In this document: one piece after another, positions 19,754 through 29,026 of the stretch
Position numbering within the stretch: position 1 is the first letter of the stretch
How the letters are laid out: the number at the start of each line of letters is the position of its first letter
Assembly: GCA_003209755.1 (NCBI GenBank)
Contig: QCPD01000013.1
Coordinates: 1-47,560 of the forward strand
Length of the DNA: 47,560 bases
Direction: 5' to 3'
From: Prochlorococcus sp. AG-436-C14
GTDB taxonomy: Bacteria; Cyanobacteriota; Cyanobacteriia; PCC-6307; Cyanobiaceae
Made by a program: the position numbers and the translations under genes
The notes under the pieces: model-generated
Told to the model about the DNA's origin: nothing
Seen by the model: only the letters and a program-made list of their open reading frames with translations
Database searches by the model: none

Positions 19754-19785
19754 TTGACACTAACTAACACGAAAAATGATACAGT
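19754..19785 (+). promoter_or_regulatory. Putative promoter of the integrase-sir fusion gene
   Basis: A perfect consensus -35 hexamer TTGACA (19754-19759) lies upstream. A candidate extended -10, TG-A-TACAGT, has its hexamer at 19780-19785 with a long 20-bp spacer; a 17-bp spacer would instead give TGATAC. Transcription would start close to the tandem repeats at 19784-19806 and leave a very short leader before the TTG at 19808. Boxes were read by eye only. Confidence 0.4.
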
Positions 19786-19806
19786 GTAGGTACCGGTGTA
19801 GGTACC
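19784..19806 (+). repeat. Tandem direct repeat GTGTAGGTACC x2 next to the start codon
   Basis: GTGTAGGTACC occurs at 19784-19794 and again at 19796-19806, giving a period of 12 bp. The second copy ends one base before the TTG start of the fusion gene. Each copy contains the palindrome GGTACC. Position at the predicted transcription start and beside an integrase-like N-terminus suggests an operator or a remnant of an integrative element; neither is proven. Confidence 0.7.
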
Positions 19807-19807
19807 A

Positions 19808-21952
19808 TTGCCTAAGATCATACAAATTCCAGGAAGATCAGGCTTCTACCTAAGGGTTGCTGTGCCAAGAGGTAAATTAAGGGATGCTTTTGGAACATGC
19901 GATGTAGTAAAGAAAATAGGTAACACTAAAGAAGAAGCTGAGGAGAACATAAGCTCAGCAGAAATAGCTATTCAACAAAAATTCGATGAGAAGCTCAGAG
20001 AAGAAGAGGCCAAGCAGATCAACAAGTCCTTGCCTAAGGGAATAAAACTAGAGGCTATTAAAAATAGCAATTCAAAAGAATCTCCAAAAAATATAGAAAA
20101 AGATTTAAAAGATGCTGGATTCAGCAATGCAGCTATTGAAGCTCTGATGAATTTTGAGAAAAATGGAAGTACAAATATTGAAGAAATAGAAAAGACTGTT
20201 CCTTCACCTTGCATAGCTAATAATTCCCCTCGAGCTAAATTTGAACAATTTAAAGCCGATAGTAATTACTTAAAAGAACCTCTACAAAGTGAATTATTAA
20301 ATGACAGTGATCACTTTACAAACGACGCAGTACAGCTTTTAAAATTTCATGGTAGTTATCAGCAAGATGATAGGGAACATAGAAAGAGAGGTGGCACAGG
20401 TAAAGATTGGCAAATGATGCTGAGGCTAAGAAATCCAGCTGGTTTAGTACCAGCCCCCCTATTTGTAGCATTAGATGATCTCTCTGATCGGCTAGGCAAT
20501 AAAACTCTTAGGGCGACCACTCGTCAATGCTTTCAAATGCATGGAATAAAAAAAGGGAATATTAAAGAAGTAATCGGAACAATAGTAAAGGCAATGGGAT
20601 CGACCCTCGCTGCTTGTGGAGACGTCAACAGAAATGTAATGGCGCCAGCAGCTCCCTACGAAAAAGGATCTTATCCTGCTGCGAGAAAATTAGCTAACGA
20701 TATTGCCGATGTTTTATCGCCTCAAAAGGCAGAGAAAACATACATTGATCTATGGGTTGATGGCGAGATAAAATATGCTATCAAGCCAACTTCTGAAGTC
20801 AAAAAGAACAGAAAGCTTCAACGAAATCCTGGTATTTTTAGTGGTGACAAAAATGAACCTTTATATGGTGCAACATACTTACCAAGAAAATTCAAATGTG
20901 CGACTACAGTACCTGGAGACAATTCGGTGGATATTCTTACTCATGACATAGGTCTTGTTACGTTTACAAATAGTAAAGGAGCTATGGAAGGATGTAATGT
21001 CTATGTAGGAGGAGGTATGGGCAGAACACATAACTTGGATACGACATTTGCAAGGACTGCAGATCCCATTGGTTTTGTAGAAGGTAAATATATTTTAGAG
21101 CTTGTTCAAGCCATCCTAGCGCTGCAAAGAGATTATGGAGATAGAAAAACTCGAAGACACTCAAGACTTAAATATGTTTTACATGACATGGGTGTCGATT
21201 GGTTTAAGAAACAATTAACCACGAAATATTTTACAAAACACATTGGTACCTTAAGGAACGAAGGGGATACAATACTTGAAGATTATTTAGGCTGGCATCA
21301 ACAATCTGAGAAACTATGGTTTGTTGGGCTTCCACTATTATCAGGTAGACTTACCGGAGAGATAAAGAAAGAGCTGAGAAATATAGTTGAAAAATTCGCC
21401 TTGGATGTACGTTTAACTCCCAACCAAGACTTACTTTTATGTAATATTGGTAATTTTCAAAAAGCCAGTGTAAAGAATGCTCTTATTAATATTGGTTTTA
21501 GTAATCCAGAAAGTCCCGAGCCAATAGCTAGACATGCAATGGCTTGTCCAGCTCTACCATTATGTGGACTCGCAATGACAGAGGCAGAGAGATTTTTACC
21601 AGAGCTTTTGGAGCGAATAAACACTCAATTAAAAAAACTAGAGATTAATAAATCAATATTAGTAAGAGTTACAGGCTGTCCAAACGGATGTGCCCGCCCA
21701 TACATGGCAGAATTAGCGCTGGTTGGTAGCGGTCTAAATCAATATCAACTATGGCTTGGTGGTAGTACTAATTTACAAAGATTGGCGACTCCATATCTAC
21801 AAAAGATGCCTATTAATGAACTAGAGAAAACATTAGAGCCTTTATTCCTTAGCTGGAAAGATACTGGAACATCTTCTAGTCTTGGAGATCATGTGACTAA
21901 GCTTGGATCTGAAAGTGTAATGTCTTTACTTACCTCAAGTGCAGCTCCATAA
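19808..21952 (+). CDS. sir: Ferredoxin-sulfite reductase with an integrase-like N-terminal extension
   Basis: Reduces sulfite to sulfide with six electrons from ferredoxin in sulfate assimilation. The conserved enzyme starts at about residue 139 (SPRAKFEQFKADSNYL) and runs to the end. It has LLKFHGSYQQDDRE, TTRQCFQMHGIKKGN, ACGDVNRNVMAPAAP and the four ligands of the 4Fe-4S/sirohaem site, Cys580, Cys586, Cys624 and Cys628. About 576 residues of Sir is the normal size. Residues 1-65 (MPKIIQIPGRSGFYLRVAVP, then LRDAFG and KKIGNTKEEAEE) instead resemble the N-terminal arm of tyrosine recombinases; residues 66-138 are a charged linker of unknown origin. TTG at 19808 is the only likely upstream start because an in-frame TAG lies at 19799. 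An internal ATG at 20147 (Met114) is the one alternative. The 3' end overlaps the opposed vanX-like gene by 64 bp. Confidence 0.92.
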   Translation: MPKIIQIPGRSGFYLRVAVPRGKLRDAFGTCDVVKKIGNTKEEAEENISSAEIAIQQKFDEKLREEEAKQINKSLPKGIKLEAIKNSNSKESPKNIEKDLKDAGFSNAAIEALMNFEKNGSTNIEEIEKTVPSPCIANNSPRAKFEQFKADSNYLKEPLQSELLNDSDHFTNDAVQLLKFHGSYQQDDREHRKRGGTGKDWQMMLRLRNPAGLVPAPLFVALDDLSDRLGNKTLRATTRQCFQMHGIKKGNIKEVIGTIVKAMGSTLAACGDVNRNVMAPAAPYEKGSYPAARKLANDIADVLSPQKAEKTYIDLWVDGEIKYAIKPTSEVKKNRKLQRNPGIFSGDKNEPLYGATYLPRKFKCATTVPGDNSVDILTHDIGLVTFTNSKGAMEGCNVYVGGGMGRTHNLDTTFARTADPIGFVEGKYILELVQAILALQRDYGDRKTRRHSRLKYVLHDMGVDWFKKQLTTKYFTKHIGTLRNEGDTILEDYLGWHQQSEKLWFVGLPLLSGRLTGEIKKELRNIVEKFALDVRLTPNQDLLLCNIGNFQKASVKNALINIGFSNPESPEPIARHAMACPALPLCGLAMTEAERFLPELLERINTQLKKLEINKSILVRVTGCPNGCARPYMAELALVGSGLNQYQLWLGGSTNLQRLATPYLQKMPINELEKTLEPLFLSWKDTGTSSSLGDHVTKLGSESVMSLLTSSAAP

Positions 21953-22647
21953 ATAGCATTGCCTTTCTTAGTTAACCAAGACCATAACTGATCTCCATAG
22001 CTAAAATGCCACCACTCATTTGGGTGCTGAACAAAACCAGCCTGTTTCATAACTGAAAGCAAAAGAGATCTTCTATACTGAAAAACCTGATGTTTTGTAT
22101 AAGGCTTCTTATAAGAGTCTTTCTTATAAAAGTCAGGACTAGATTCAGGTCCAATAAAATCTATTTCTCCACCTAGATCTAATGGTTTACTAGTCATATC
22201 AGCAAGAGTCAAATCAATAGCAGCACCTGTACTGTGCGGAGGCGGCGTAAGAGGATCAGAAGATGGTTTTGCCCAGAAACGACCAACCTCCTCAATTACA
22301 TCATTGATGCATTCATTGACAGGAAGATCATTAATATCAATTCCCTTCGACTTACAAGTTTCTTGGATAGTGTAATTAAACATGAATTTTTGGACAGGTA
22401 TCGGTCTCCAAGCATCAAACAAAGCCAACTGCAATTGGGGGTTAATCTCGGAAAGGTGTTGTTGCGCAAGTATTAATCTTTTTAAAACACTTCTACGTAA
22501 AACCCATGGATCTGCTCCAGTTAAATATGGAGCACCTAACGACATATAAGGATGAGGTGTTAACCGAAATATTGATTTTGGAATAGAAATTAAAGGCTCA
22601 TTACATTCATTTATTTTGATATTATTCCAGGGTCTCAACTTTATCAT
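21889..22647 (-). CDS. D-alanyl-D-alanine dipeptidase, VanX/DdpX type
   Basis: A 252-residue zinc dipeptidase of family M15D. FDAWRP (77-82) holds the substrate Arg81. Zinc ligands are His138 and Asp145 in HSTGAAID and His214 in EWWHFSYG, with Glu211 as catalytic base. No signal peptide is visible, so it is probably cytoplasmic and would hydrolyse free D-Ala-D-Ala, as in peptidoglycan turnover; there is no vancomycin-resistance cluster here. The ATG gives MIKLRPWNN. Its last ~21 codons overlap the 3' end of sir on the other strand; the overlap lies beyond the conserved core of this protein. Confidence 0.9.
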   Translation of the reverse strand: MIKLRPWNNIKINECNEPLISIPKSIFRLTPHPYMSLGAPYLTGADPWVLRRSVLKRLILAQQHLSEINPQLQLALFDAWRPIPVQKFMFNYTIQETCKSKGIDINDLPVNECINDVIEEVGRFWAKPSSDPLTPPPHSTGAAIDLTLADMTSKPLDLGGEIDFIGPESSPDFYKKDSYKKPYTKHQVFQYRRSLLLSVMKQAGFVQHPNEWWHFSYGDQLWSWLTKKGNAIYGAALEVSKDITLSDPSLVT

Positions 22648-22744
22648 TTGTAGAAAATATAAGTATTAAATTTTAATCACTTAAAAAGTATAATTAAGTT
22701 TACCAAAAAAACGAATGACTTCAATAGCAAGAAGCTTTCAAAAG

Positions 22745-25285
22745 CTAATTTAATTTATTACCAATTCTAAGTTTCTCCCACTGATCTTTTATTAGCAAAC
22801 GAAGCATAGAGTTATTTGTAAGAAAAGGATCAGAATCTAAAATTTTTCGAGACTCATTCCGCGCAAGTTCAAGGACATCAGCATCATCAGCTAATGATGC
22901 CAAGGCGAAATCAGGTAGGCCCGATTGTTTAGTACCTAAGACTTGTCCTGGCCCACGAAAACGCAAGTCAATTTCGGAAATTTCAAATCCGTCATTTGAA
23001 TTAATCAAGACTTCCAATCTTTGTCTAGATAATTTATTTTTATTTTGATGGCTCAACAGACAATATGACTTAGATGCCCCCCTCCCAACACGGCCTCTTA
23101 ATTGATGCAATTGAGCAAGGCCAAAACGATCAGAATCTTCTATTAACATTACACTGGCATTTGGAACATCAACACCTACTTCAATAACCGTAGTAGAAAC
23201 TAGTATGTCACATTTTTTGTTAAGGAAATTACGAATGACCTCTTGCTTTTCTACACTTTTCATTTTTCCATGAAGTAATTCAACAGTAAATTCTGGGAAA
23301 ATTTCAGTAGACAATTTATAATATACGTCAACAGCTGAGCTGAGTTTTAGTTTTTCGGATTCTTCAATTAAAGGAAGAACAACATAAATTTGATGTCCTT
23401 TATTGATTTCACTCCTTATCAAATCAAATGCATACTTTTTATCATTAGGTGATATCAACTGAGTATTTATAGGAGTTCGACCAGGGGGAAGCTCATCTAA
23501 TTGACTAACATCGAGATCCCCATGCAAAGTAAGTGCCAAGGTTCTAGGAATGGGTGTAGCAGTCATAGTTAGCAAATGAGGTTGCAAGCCTTTATTCAAA
23601 AGTTTGTTCCTCTGCTTAACACCAAAACGATGTTGCTCATCTACAACTACAAGACCAAGTCGCTCAAAAACAACTGGTTCTTCAAATAATGCATGCGTTC
23701 CTACAAGAATTTTTGTAGAGCCATTAGCTAAATCAGTAAGAATTTCTTTACGGCGAGACTTGGGAGTAGAACCAGTCAACAAATCTACGTTTAATTCAAG
23801 CTGAGGAATCCATTTACTTAGTGTTTGATAGTGTTGTGTTGCAAGTACTTCTGTCGGTGCCATAAAAGCACCCTGCCATCCTGATTGAACTGCGGTGAGG
23901 AGTGCTGAAATGGCGATAACTGTTTTACCACTCCCAACATCGCCTTGCAATAGTCGTGACATTGGTTCGGCTTTTACTATATCTGATTCAATTTCCTTCA
24001 AAACCCTTTTTTGCGCACTTGTGAGGGAGAAAGGAAGAATACTCAAAAATTTGCCAACCAGGCTATTACTACTTTGCTCAATACTTAATTTAGGAGAATT
24101 AGATTTCTTATATAAATCACGTCTTAAAAGAAGACTAAGCTGCAACAATAAAAACTCTTCGAAAATAATTCTTCTTTTTGCTTTAGCTAAAGTTTTTGAA
24201 TTCTCAGGATTATGAATATGAAAAAAAGCTACTTTTTTGTTAGGCAGTTCTAGTCTTTTTAATGTCTCTTTAGGAAGAGGTTCATTTATCTCAGATGTTA
24301 AATAAAGGATTGATCGTACGAGATCTCTGAATTTATCAGCAGTAATTCCTTCAGTTAAAGAATAAACAGGAAGTATTTGTCCAATAGTTGTAGATTTTAA
24401 ATAACTATTTGGACTATCGATAATTTCTATTAAAGGATCATTTAATGATTTTCCATATCTACTTTCCTTAACTAGACCACTTACCGCTACAGTCGCGCCA
24501 ACAGCGTACAAACTCTGCTGAGACTTTATATAAGCAATACTACTATTACGACGACCTGCAAAAAATTTAGTAACTTTCATACTTCCTGTCTTATCTTTTA
24601 TAAACAACTCAAGAATTGTAAGATTTGGATTTTTTGGACTTTTAAATGAACTACATCGTCTTACTTTTGCGACAATCGTTACATTCTGACCTGCTTGAGT
24701 TCTATCTATAGTTTTCAATGAAGTGTAATCAACATAATCACGAGGAAAATAATTTATGAGGTCACGAATTACGATAAGGCCCAATGAAGACAATCTCTCG
24801 GCCTGTTTTGGACCCACACCTTTAATAGCAGAAATCGAACTTCCTAAACTTAATGAACCTATCGAACTACTTCGCTTAAAGACAAGAGAATCATGCGATC
24901 TTCTTACGTTTAATGTATTCGCAACTGTTTTCTCCGCACCTTCTTGATACTTGTATAAAATATGAAGAGCCTGTCTGGTCTGAACTATTAATCTACGTCT
25001 ATCATCTATAGACATAGTTGAATATTTTTCATAATCTAAAGCTAATCCCTTTAATTTAGAGAAATCACACTCGTCAAGAGCTGTGGATGGAGCGCTTGAT
25101 AAATATCCCTTTACAAAATAAGAAAATTTGTTTGTTCTTCCTTGTATATTAGTAAACCCGTGATCAACCTCAACTGTTAAAGCTTGTTGTAATGATCGAA
25201 TCCAAGCTTTTAGTTCACTTAATTGGTTATCAGTAGTAGATTCTGAATCAGGGCTACTTATATGTTTGTTGTATCCTTCCACCAT
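22745..25285 (-). CDS. recG: ATP-dependent DNA helicase RecG
   Basis: Superfamily 2 helicase that remodels stalled replication forks and branch-migrates Holliday junctions. The 846-residue protein has an N-terminal cyanobacteria-style extension of ~150 residues, a helix-hairpin-helix-like IKGVGPKQAERL (154-165) and an OB/wedge domain (about 180-300). Helicase motifs include I, GDVGSGKT (448-455), II, DEQH (549-552), TMTATPIPRT, and VIEVGVDVPNA with HQLRGRVGRG in the second RecA domain. Its ATG lies 28 bp inside the end of the upstream hypothetical gene, showing tight coupling. Confidence 0.96.
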   Translation of the reverse strand: MVEGYNKHISSPDSESTTDNQLSELKAWIRSLQQALTVEVDHGFTNIQGRTNKFSYFVKGYLSSAPSTALDECDFSKLKGLALDYEKYSTMSIDDRRRLIVQTRQALHILYKYQEGAEKTVANTLNVRRSHDSLVFKRSSSIGSLSLGSSISAIKGVGPKQAERLSSLGLIVIRDLINYFPRDYVDYTSLKTIDRTQAGQNVTIVAKVRRCSSFKSPKNPNLTILELFIKDKTGSMKVTKFFAGRRNSSIAYIKSQQSLYAVGATVAVSGLVKESRYGKSLNDPLIEIIDSPNSYLKSTTIGQILPVYSLTEGITADKFRDLVRSILYLTSEINEPLPKETLKRLELPNKKVAFFHIHNPENSKTLAKAKRRIIFEEFLLLQLSLLLRRDLYKKSNSPKLSIEQSSNSLVGKFLSILPFSLTSAQKRVLKEIESDIVKAEPMSRLLQGDVGSGKTVIAISALLTAVQSGWQGAFMAPTEVLATQHYQTLSKWIPQLELNVDLLTGSTPKSRRKEILTDLANGSTKILVGTHALFEEPVVFERLGLVVVDEQHRFGVKQRNKLLNKGLQPHLLTMTATPIPRTLALTLHGDLDVSQLDELPPGRTPINTQLISPNDKKYAFDLIRSEINKGHQIYVVLPLIEESEKLKLSSAVDVYYKLSTEIFPEFTVELLHGKMKSVEKQEVIRNFLNKKCDILVSTTVIEVGVDVPNASVMLIEDSDRFGLAQLHQLRGRVGRGASKSYCLLSHQNKNKLSRQRLEVLINSNDGFEISEIDLRFRGPGQVLGTKQSGLPDFALASLADDADVLELARNESRKILDSDPFLTNNSMLRLLIKDQWEKLRIGNKLN

Positions 25286-26463
25286 TCTTTATTAATCTCT
25301 TCTGCTATAGAGCGACCTTGCCAGTAACGTTGTTGTTTAATCATACCCAAGAGTACATTTTGATAATACTTGATATCAGTTCTATTTTTTCTAAGTCTTG
25401 GATTATCAAATTCCATATCGGAAGGAGTAATTAGCAAACAATCAATTTCTAAGGCTCCTGAAGCTAATGGATTATTCGTTGGTAATTTAAAAGTAAGAAT
25501 ATTGGATATGGATTTAGTAGAGATTAATTGGCCTGATAAAGCAGCATCTAAAATATTAATTGGAACAAGTGTATTTACTAAACCAGATTTTAAAAGCTCA
25601 GTATTAATGGAATGTGAAAGGTCACGCAATCTTCTTACCAAAGCTGTATCTATAGAAATCATCCATTCATACAGTCCAATTGGGGATTGTGGTAAAAACC
25701 GATTATTTTTTCCATTTTCAGAAGAGCTATTCTCATGAGATGAATCTTCTATTTTAAAATCTAAGTCACTTGAATTTGATTCATCAGTCAATGCAAATAT
25801 TGATTGTAAAATTTCAATATCTTTACTTCTCAAATTAAAAGTATCGGAATTCTTCATATCATCTTTTGATGAATCATATTCATTGTTTATATTTTCAATT
25901 AGATCGTCACTTTCTAATATTTTACTCTTCAAATAAGGTTCTTGATCATCTATTGAATATGAAGATTTTAATTCTCCATTCCAACCTTCAGTAATTGATA
26001 AGTTCTCCAAGGGAGGACTGGAACTTATATTAATTGAATTAGGACCACTAAATGATTCTGATTTATCAGAATTATTTTTCTGATTAAGTGCCTTTGACAT
26101 TTCATCTTTAGCATTATCTAAATGACGAATATTTTCTTCATCAATTTTCCTAGCCAACTCATTTAAATGTTCAATTGTTATTAGTGATATATTATCTGAA
26201 ACTAATTTATCAATTTTTATCTGAAATATTTTTCTTGAGTTCACTGTTGAGAAGCCAAAATCTTCACCAGGCCTATCAGTAATAAGAGAAAATAATGACG
26301 CTTTTATTGTTTGAGGAAGGAATTTCCTTAGTTCCTCAAGATAAAAAGAATTTACCCTATATAAATAAGGAGATATATTATTACATTTTTTTTTAAGTAA
26401 ATTTATTTGATTTGAAGGATCAAAATCAGAATCAAAAATAAATTCTTTTTCAGACAAAATCAA
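25258..26463 (-). CDS. Conserved hypothetical protein between tsf and recG (401 aa)
   Basis: Not recognised. A folded-looking N-terminal part (about 1-115) and a C-terminal part (about 265-401, [20 protein letters not shown] ... [16 protein letters not shown] ... [17 protein letters not shown]) are joined by an acidic, Ser/Asn/Asp-rich region (about 115-260) that is probably disordered. No membrane segment is seen. The start is TTG, overlapping the tsf stop in TTGA, and the end overlaps recG by 28 bp, so it sits in a tsf-orf-recG operon. Residues 84-105 are helical ([13 protein letters not shown]). A role in translation or DNA repair cannot be inferred beyond position. Confidence 0.78.
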   Translation of the reverse strand: MILSEKEFIFDSDFDPSNQINLLKKKCNNISPYLYRVNSFYLEELRKFLPQTIKASLFSLITDRPGEDFGFSTVNSRKIFQIKIDKLVSDNISLITIEHLNELARKIDEENIRHLDNAKDEMSKALNQKNNSDKSESFSGPNSINISSSPPLENLSITEGWNGELKSSYSIDDQEPYLKSKILESDDLIENINNEYDSSKDDMKNSDTFNLRSKDIEILQSIFALTDESNSSDLDFKIEDSSHENSSSENGKNNRFLPQSPIGLYEWMISIDTALVRRLRDLSHSINTELLKSGLVNTLVPINILDAALSGQLISTKSISNILTFKLPTNNPLASGALEIDCLLITPSDMEFDNPRLRKNRTDIKYYQNVLLGMIKQQRYWQGRSIAEEINKEWWKDTTNI

Positions 26464-27116
26464 CCTGAAGTCATAGATGCGACCTCTTCTGCAAAGTCAG
26501 AACCTTGAACCTCAATCCCCTCTCCAAGAGTATATCGAGTAAATCTACGAACCCTTATATTTTCTCCTATTTTACCAGCAACTTGTTTGACTAACTCTTC
26601 AACATTTATTGAACTATCTTTTATAAATGGCTGTTCTAAAAGAGCCATTTCTTTTAATCTCTTGCCTATTCTTCCTTCAACAATTTTAGATTTTATTTGA
26701 TCAGGCTTACCTGAAAGGTCATCTCTTCCCATCTCTATTTCTTTCTCCTTGTTGGCAATTGATTCAGGAATTTGATCAACGCTTACATATTCAACACTTG
26801 GGCAAGCGGCTACTTGCATAGATAAGTCTCTCAAAAGGCCTTGGAATAAATCCCCTCTAGCAACAAAATCAGTCTCACAGTTCAATTCGAGAAGAACACC
26901 TACACGAGAACCTGTGTGTATGTAACTACCTACAGCACCCTCAGCAGCTACTCTACCTGATTTCTTTTCAGCACTAGCAATGCCTTTTTGTCTTAACCAC
27001 TCAATAGATTTATCCATATCACCCTTATTTTCTATTAGGGCTTTTTTGCAATCCATCATTCCTGCGGATGTTTTATCTCGCAGTTCTTTTACAAGTTTAG
27101 CTGTTATTTCCGCCAT
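26460..27116 (-). CDS. tsf: Elongation factor Ts
   Basis: Nucleotide exchange factor for EF-Tu. The 218-residue protein shows the N-terminal UBA-like region [19 protein letters not shown] (9-27), [16 protein letters not shown], and [13 protein letters not shown], the EF-Tu contact region. The short single-core form is usual in marine cyanobacteria. The start is ATG. It follows rpsB by 57 bp, the classic rpsB-tsf pair, and its stop overlaps the next start by four bases. Confidence 0.97.
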   Translation of the reverse strand: MAEITAKLVKELRDKTSAGMMDCKKALIENKGDMDKSIEWLRQKGIASAEKKSGRVAAEGAVGSYIHTGSRVGVLLELNCETDFVARGDLFQGLLRDLSMQVAACPSVEYVSVDQIPESIANKEKEIEMGRDDLSGKPDQIKSKIVEGRIGKRLKEMALLEQPFIKDSSINVEELVKQVAGKIGENIRVRRFTRYTLGEGIEVQGSDFAEEVASMTSG

Positions 27117-27173
27117 TTTATTTTGAGGTAGTGAGAAAAAAGTAAATAAGTTTGTATTAAATAAATATGCTAA

Positions 27174-27866
27174 CTACTCATTGGGACCATGTCTCCCTTC
27201 ATTGATAGCATCAGCTAATCTACCCAAAACTAGTTGAACAGATCGGACAGCATCATCATTGCATGGTATTGGAATTTCACAAAGATCTGGATCACAATTA
27301 GTATCAAGCATTGAAACCAATGGAATATCAAGTTTTCTGGCCTCTAGCACTGCGTTTGTTTCTCGCCTTTGATCAACTAAAACGACAACATCAGGCAGAC
27401 GTCTCATTCCTTTAAGGCCACCTAGATATTTTTGCAATCGTTCTAATTCTCTACGTAAAACGGCTCCTTCCTTTTTTGGGCGCATTGCAATAGCACCACT
27501 CGATTCCATTCTTTCAAGATCTTTTAGACGATCGATTCTGGCTTTCATTGTTGTCCAATTTGTAAGCATTCCTCCTAACCATCTTTGATTGACATAGGAA
27601 GCTCCACACCTAGTAGCTTCTTGAGCAACTACTTCGGAAGCTTGCTTTTTAGTACCTACAAAAAGGAATCTTTTACCGCTTCTTGCCGCTCCTCTTGTCC
27701 ATTTATAGGCGCTGTTCATACAAACAGCTGTTTTAACTAGATCTATAATGTGTACCCCATTACGAGCCGAATAGATGTAACGGGACATCTTGGGGTTCCA
27801 TCTTCTTGTCTGATGCCCAAAGTGAGCACCAGCTTCCATCATCTCTGAGAGAGAAACTACAGCCAT
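27174..27866 (-). CDS. rpsB: 30S ribosomal protein S2
   Basis: Small-subunit protein needed for S1 docking and late 30S assembly. The family N-terminus [20 protein letters not shown] starts at the ATG at 27866, which I chose; an in-frame GTG ten codons upstream (27896) would only add a non-conserved [10 protein letters not shown]. Typical motifs include [32 protein letters not shown] and [10 protein letters not shown]. The upstream leader can form two hairpins. It is followed by tsf on the same strand. Confidence 0.97.
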   Translation of the reverse strand: MAVVSLSEMMEAGAHFGHQTRRWNPKMSRYIYSARNGVHIIDLVKTAVCMNSAYKWTRGAARSGKRFLFVGTKKQASEVVAQEATRCGASYVNQRWLGGMLTNWTTMKARIDRLKDLERMESSGAIAMRPKKEGAVLRRELERLQKYLGGLKGMRRLPDVVVLVDQRRETNAVLEARKLDIPLVSMLDTNCDPDLCEIPIPCNDDAVRSVQLVLGRLADAINEGRHGPNE

Positions 27867-27911
27867 GTTTTTTGTGGGTTCCGGGTTTGCCTCCACCCAA
27901 CAGGGATAACT

Positions 27912-27963
27912 TAAATAGTGATTAAAAAAACACTATTTATTTATCACCCGAAACAGTCAGGTG
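27912..27963 (-). promoter_or_regulatory. Two hairpins in the rpsB leader
   Basis: In the minus-strand RNA the first hairpin pairs CACCUG with CGGGUG (27958-27963 with 27945-27950, one U-G pair, 7-nt loop). The second pairs UAAAUAGUG with CACUAUUUA (positions 27931-27939 and 27912-27920, 9 bp, 10-nt loop). The first pairs fully only as minus-strand RNA, which suits an rpsB leader. No U-run follows. It could be an autoregulatory S2 leader or a processing site. Confidence 0.4.
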
Positions 27964-28003
27964 TGCGGTTTTAAATTACGATACTAATCTAACAAACTAT
28001 GGT

Positions 28004-28936
28004 TCACCGAAGTCCAATTAATGATGCTTCTCTAAAAATTTGTCTCACTCCGATCAAATTAAGAGGAAGTCTTAACAATTCCATAGCTAAACTAGATTGA
28101 CCATTCTTGATTAGAAAAGCCAATAGAGGTCTAAGTGTATTTGTATTAATAAGTCCACCTAAAGTTAAAAATTCCCAGAGAAAACGATGAAAAAAAGTGT
28201 ATTGGATTATAAATTTAACTCTCAAAGTTGGGTGCTTGTTATAAAAAACTAATCCCATCTTTGCTCTCTCTTTTTCAATTCTAATCAACTTAGGAATTTG
28301 TTCAATAGCTAGTGCTGGATGCCAATGATATCCAATAGCTCTTGGACATTTGATAAGTTTAACTCCCATATTTCTTAGCCTTTCTCCTAATTCCAAATCT
28401 TCCCAGCCGTATAGACGAAAAGATATGTCAAAAAGACCTGATATTTCTAAAACCTTTTTATCAATAGCAACATTTCCAGTAGCGAAGTAAGCCCACGACA
28501 AGTCTTGAAGTTTAAAAGGTTCAGAATTTGGATTTTTAAAATTAGAAGTATTTATGACAGATCCATAGGTAAAACATTTTCTATTACCAAGTTTTTTCCA
28601 AGCTTTTAACAAAGAATCAACATGGCTTCTTAAGAAAGATCTATCAACAATTAGATCACTATCTATAAAAACAATTAGTTCACCCTTTGACTTCTCAACT
28701 CCAAGATTTCTTCCTAGAGCAGCACCTCCATGTGATTGTTCAAAAATTCTTAAATGAGGATAAGTCTCAAAATTATCTCTTAGCCAGTCAACTGTCCCAT
28801 CTGTCGATCCATCATCAACTAAAACAATTTCGAAATTATAAATTTCATCATTCAAAATTTGTTTTTCTAATGCATCTAGACACTTTCTTAGTATCGGAAG
28901 TCTGTTATAAGTGGGTATAACAACGCTAATTAACAT
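28004..28936 (-). CDS. Family 2 glycosyltransferase
   Basis: A 310-residue GT-A-fold transferase. VVIPTYNRLPILRKCLDAL (5-23), VLVDDGSTDGTVDWL (nucleotide-binding Asp) and the DXD-like IDSDLIV mark family GT2. GWEDLELGERL is the acceptor-side ED motif found in chondroitin-polymerase-like and rhamnosyl transferases. C-terminal hydrophobic helices (about 235-280) may lie at the membrane surface. Donor and acceptor cannot be told. The start is ATG. It lies about 90 bp downstream of the 51-aa basic protein gene and 138 bp upstream of rpsB. Confidence 0.88.
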   Translation of the reverse strand: MLISVVIPTYNRLPILRKCLDALEKQILNDEIYNFEIVLVDDGSTDGTVDWLRDNFETYPHLRIFEQSHGGAALGRNLGVEKSKGELIVFIDSDLIVDRSFLRSHVDSLLKAWKKLGNRKCFTYGSVINTSNFKNPNSEPFKLQDLSWAYFATGNVAIDKKVLEISGLFDISFRLYGWEDLELGERLRNMGVKLIKCPRAIGYHWHPALAIEQIPKLIRIEKERAKMGLVFYNKHPTLRVKFIIQYTFFHRFLWEFLTLGGLINTNTLRPLLAFLIKNGQSSLAMELLRLPLNLIGVRQIFREASLIGLR

Positions 28937-29026
28937 CCCTAATTAAAAAATAAACTCAAGTTTTTGTTCAAACACTTTAAATTAAAAGACTTAAAATGAA
29001 TATTTTTTGATTTGAATTGCGATTTA

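Noticed and set aside
19808-20220. Complete integrase or intact mobile element next to sir
   Set aside because: Only an N-terminal arm-like segment is seen; no catalytic R...HxxR...Y domain, no second recombinase gene and no tRNA target lie in the window.
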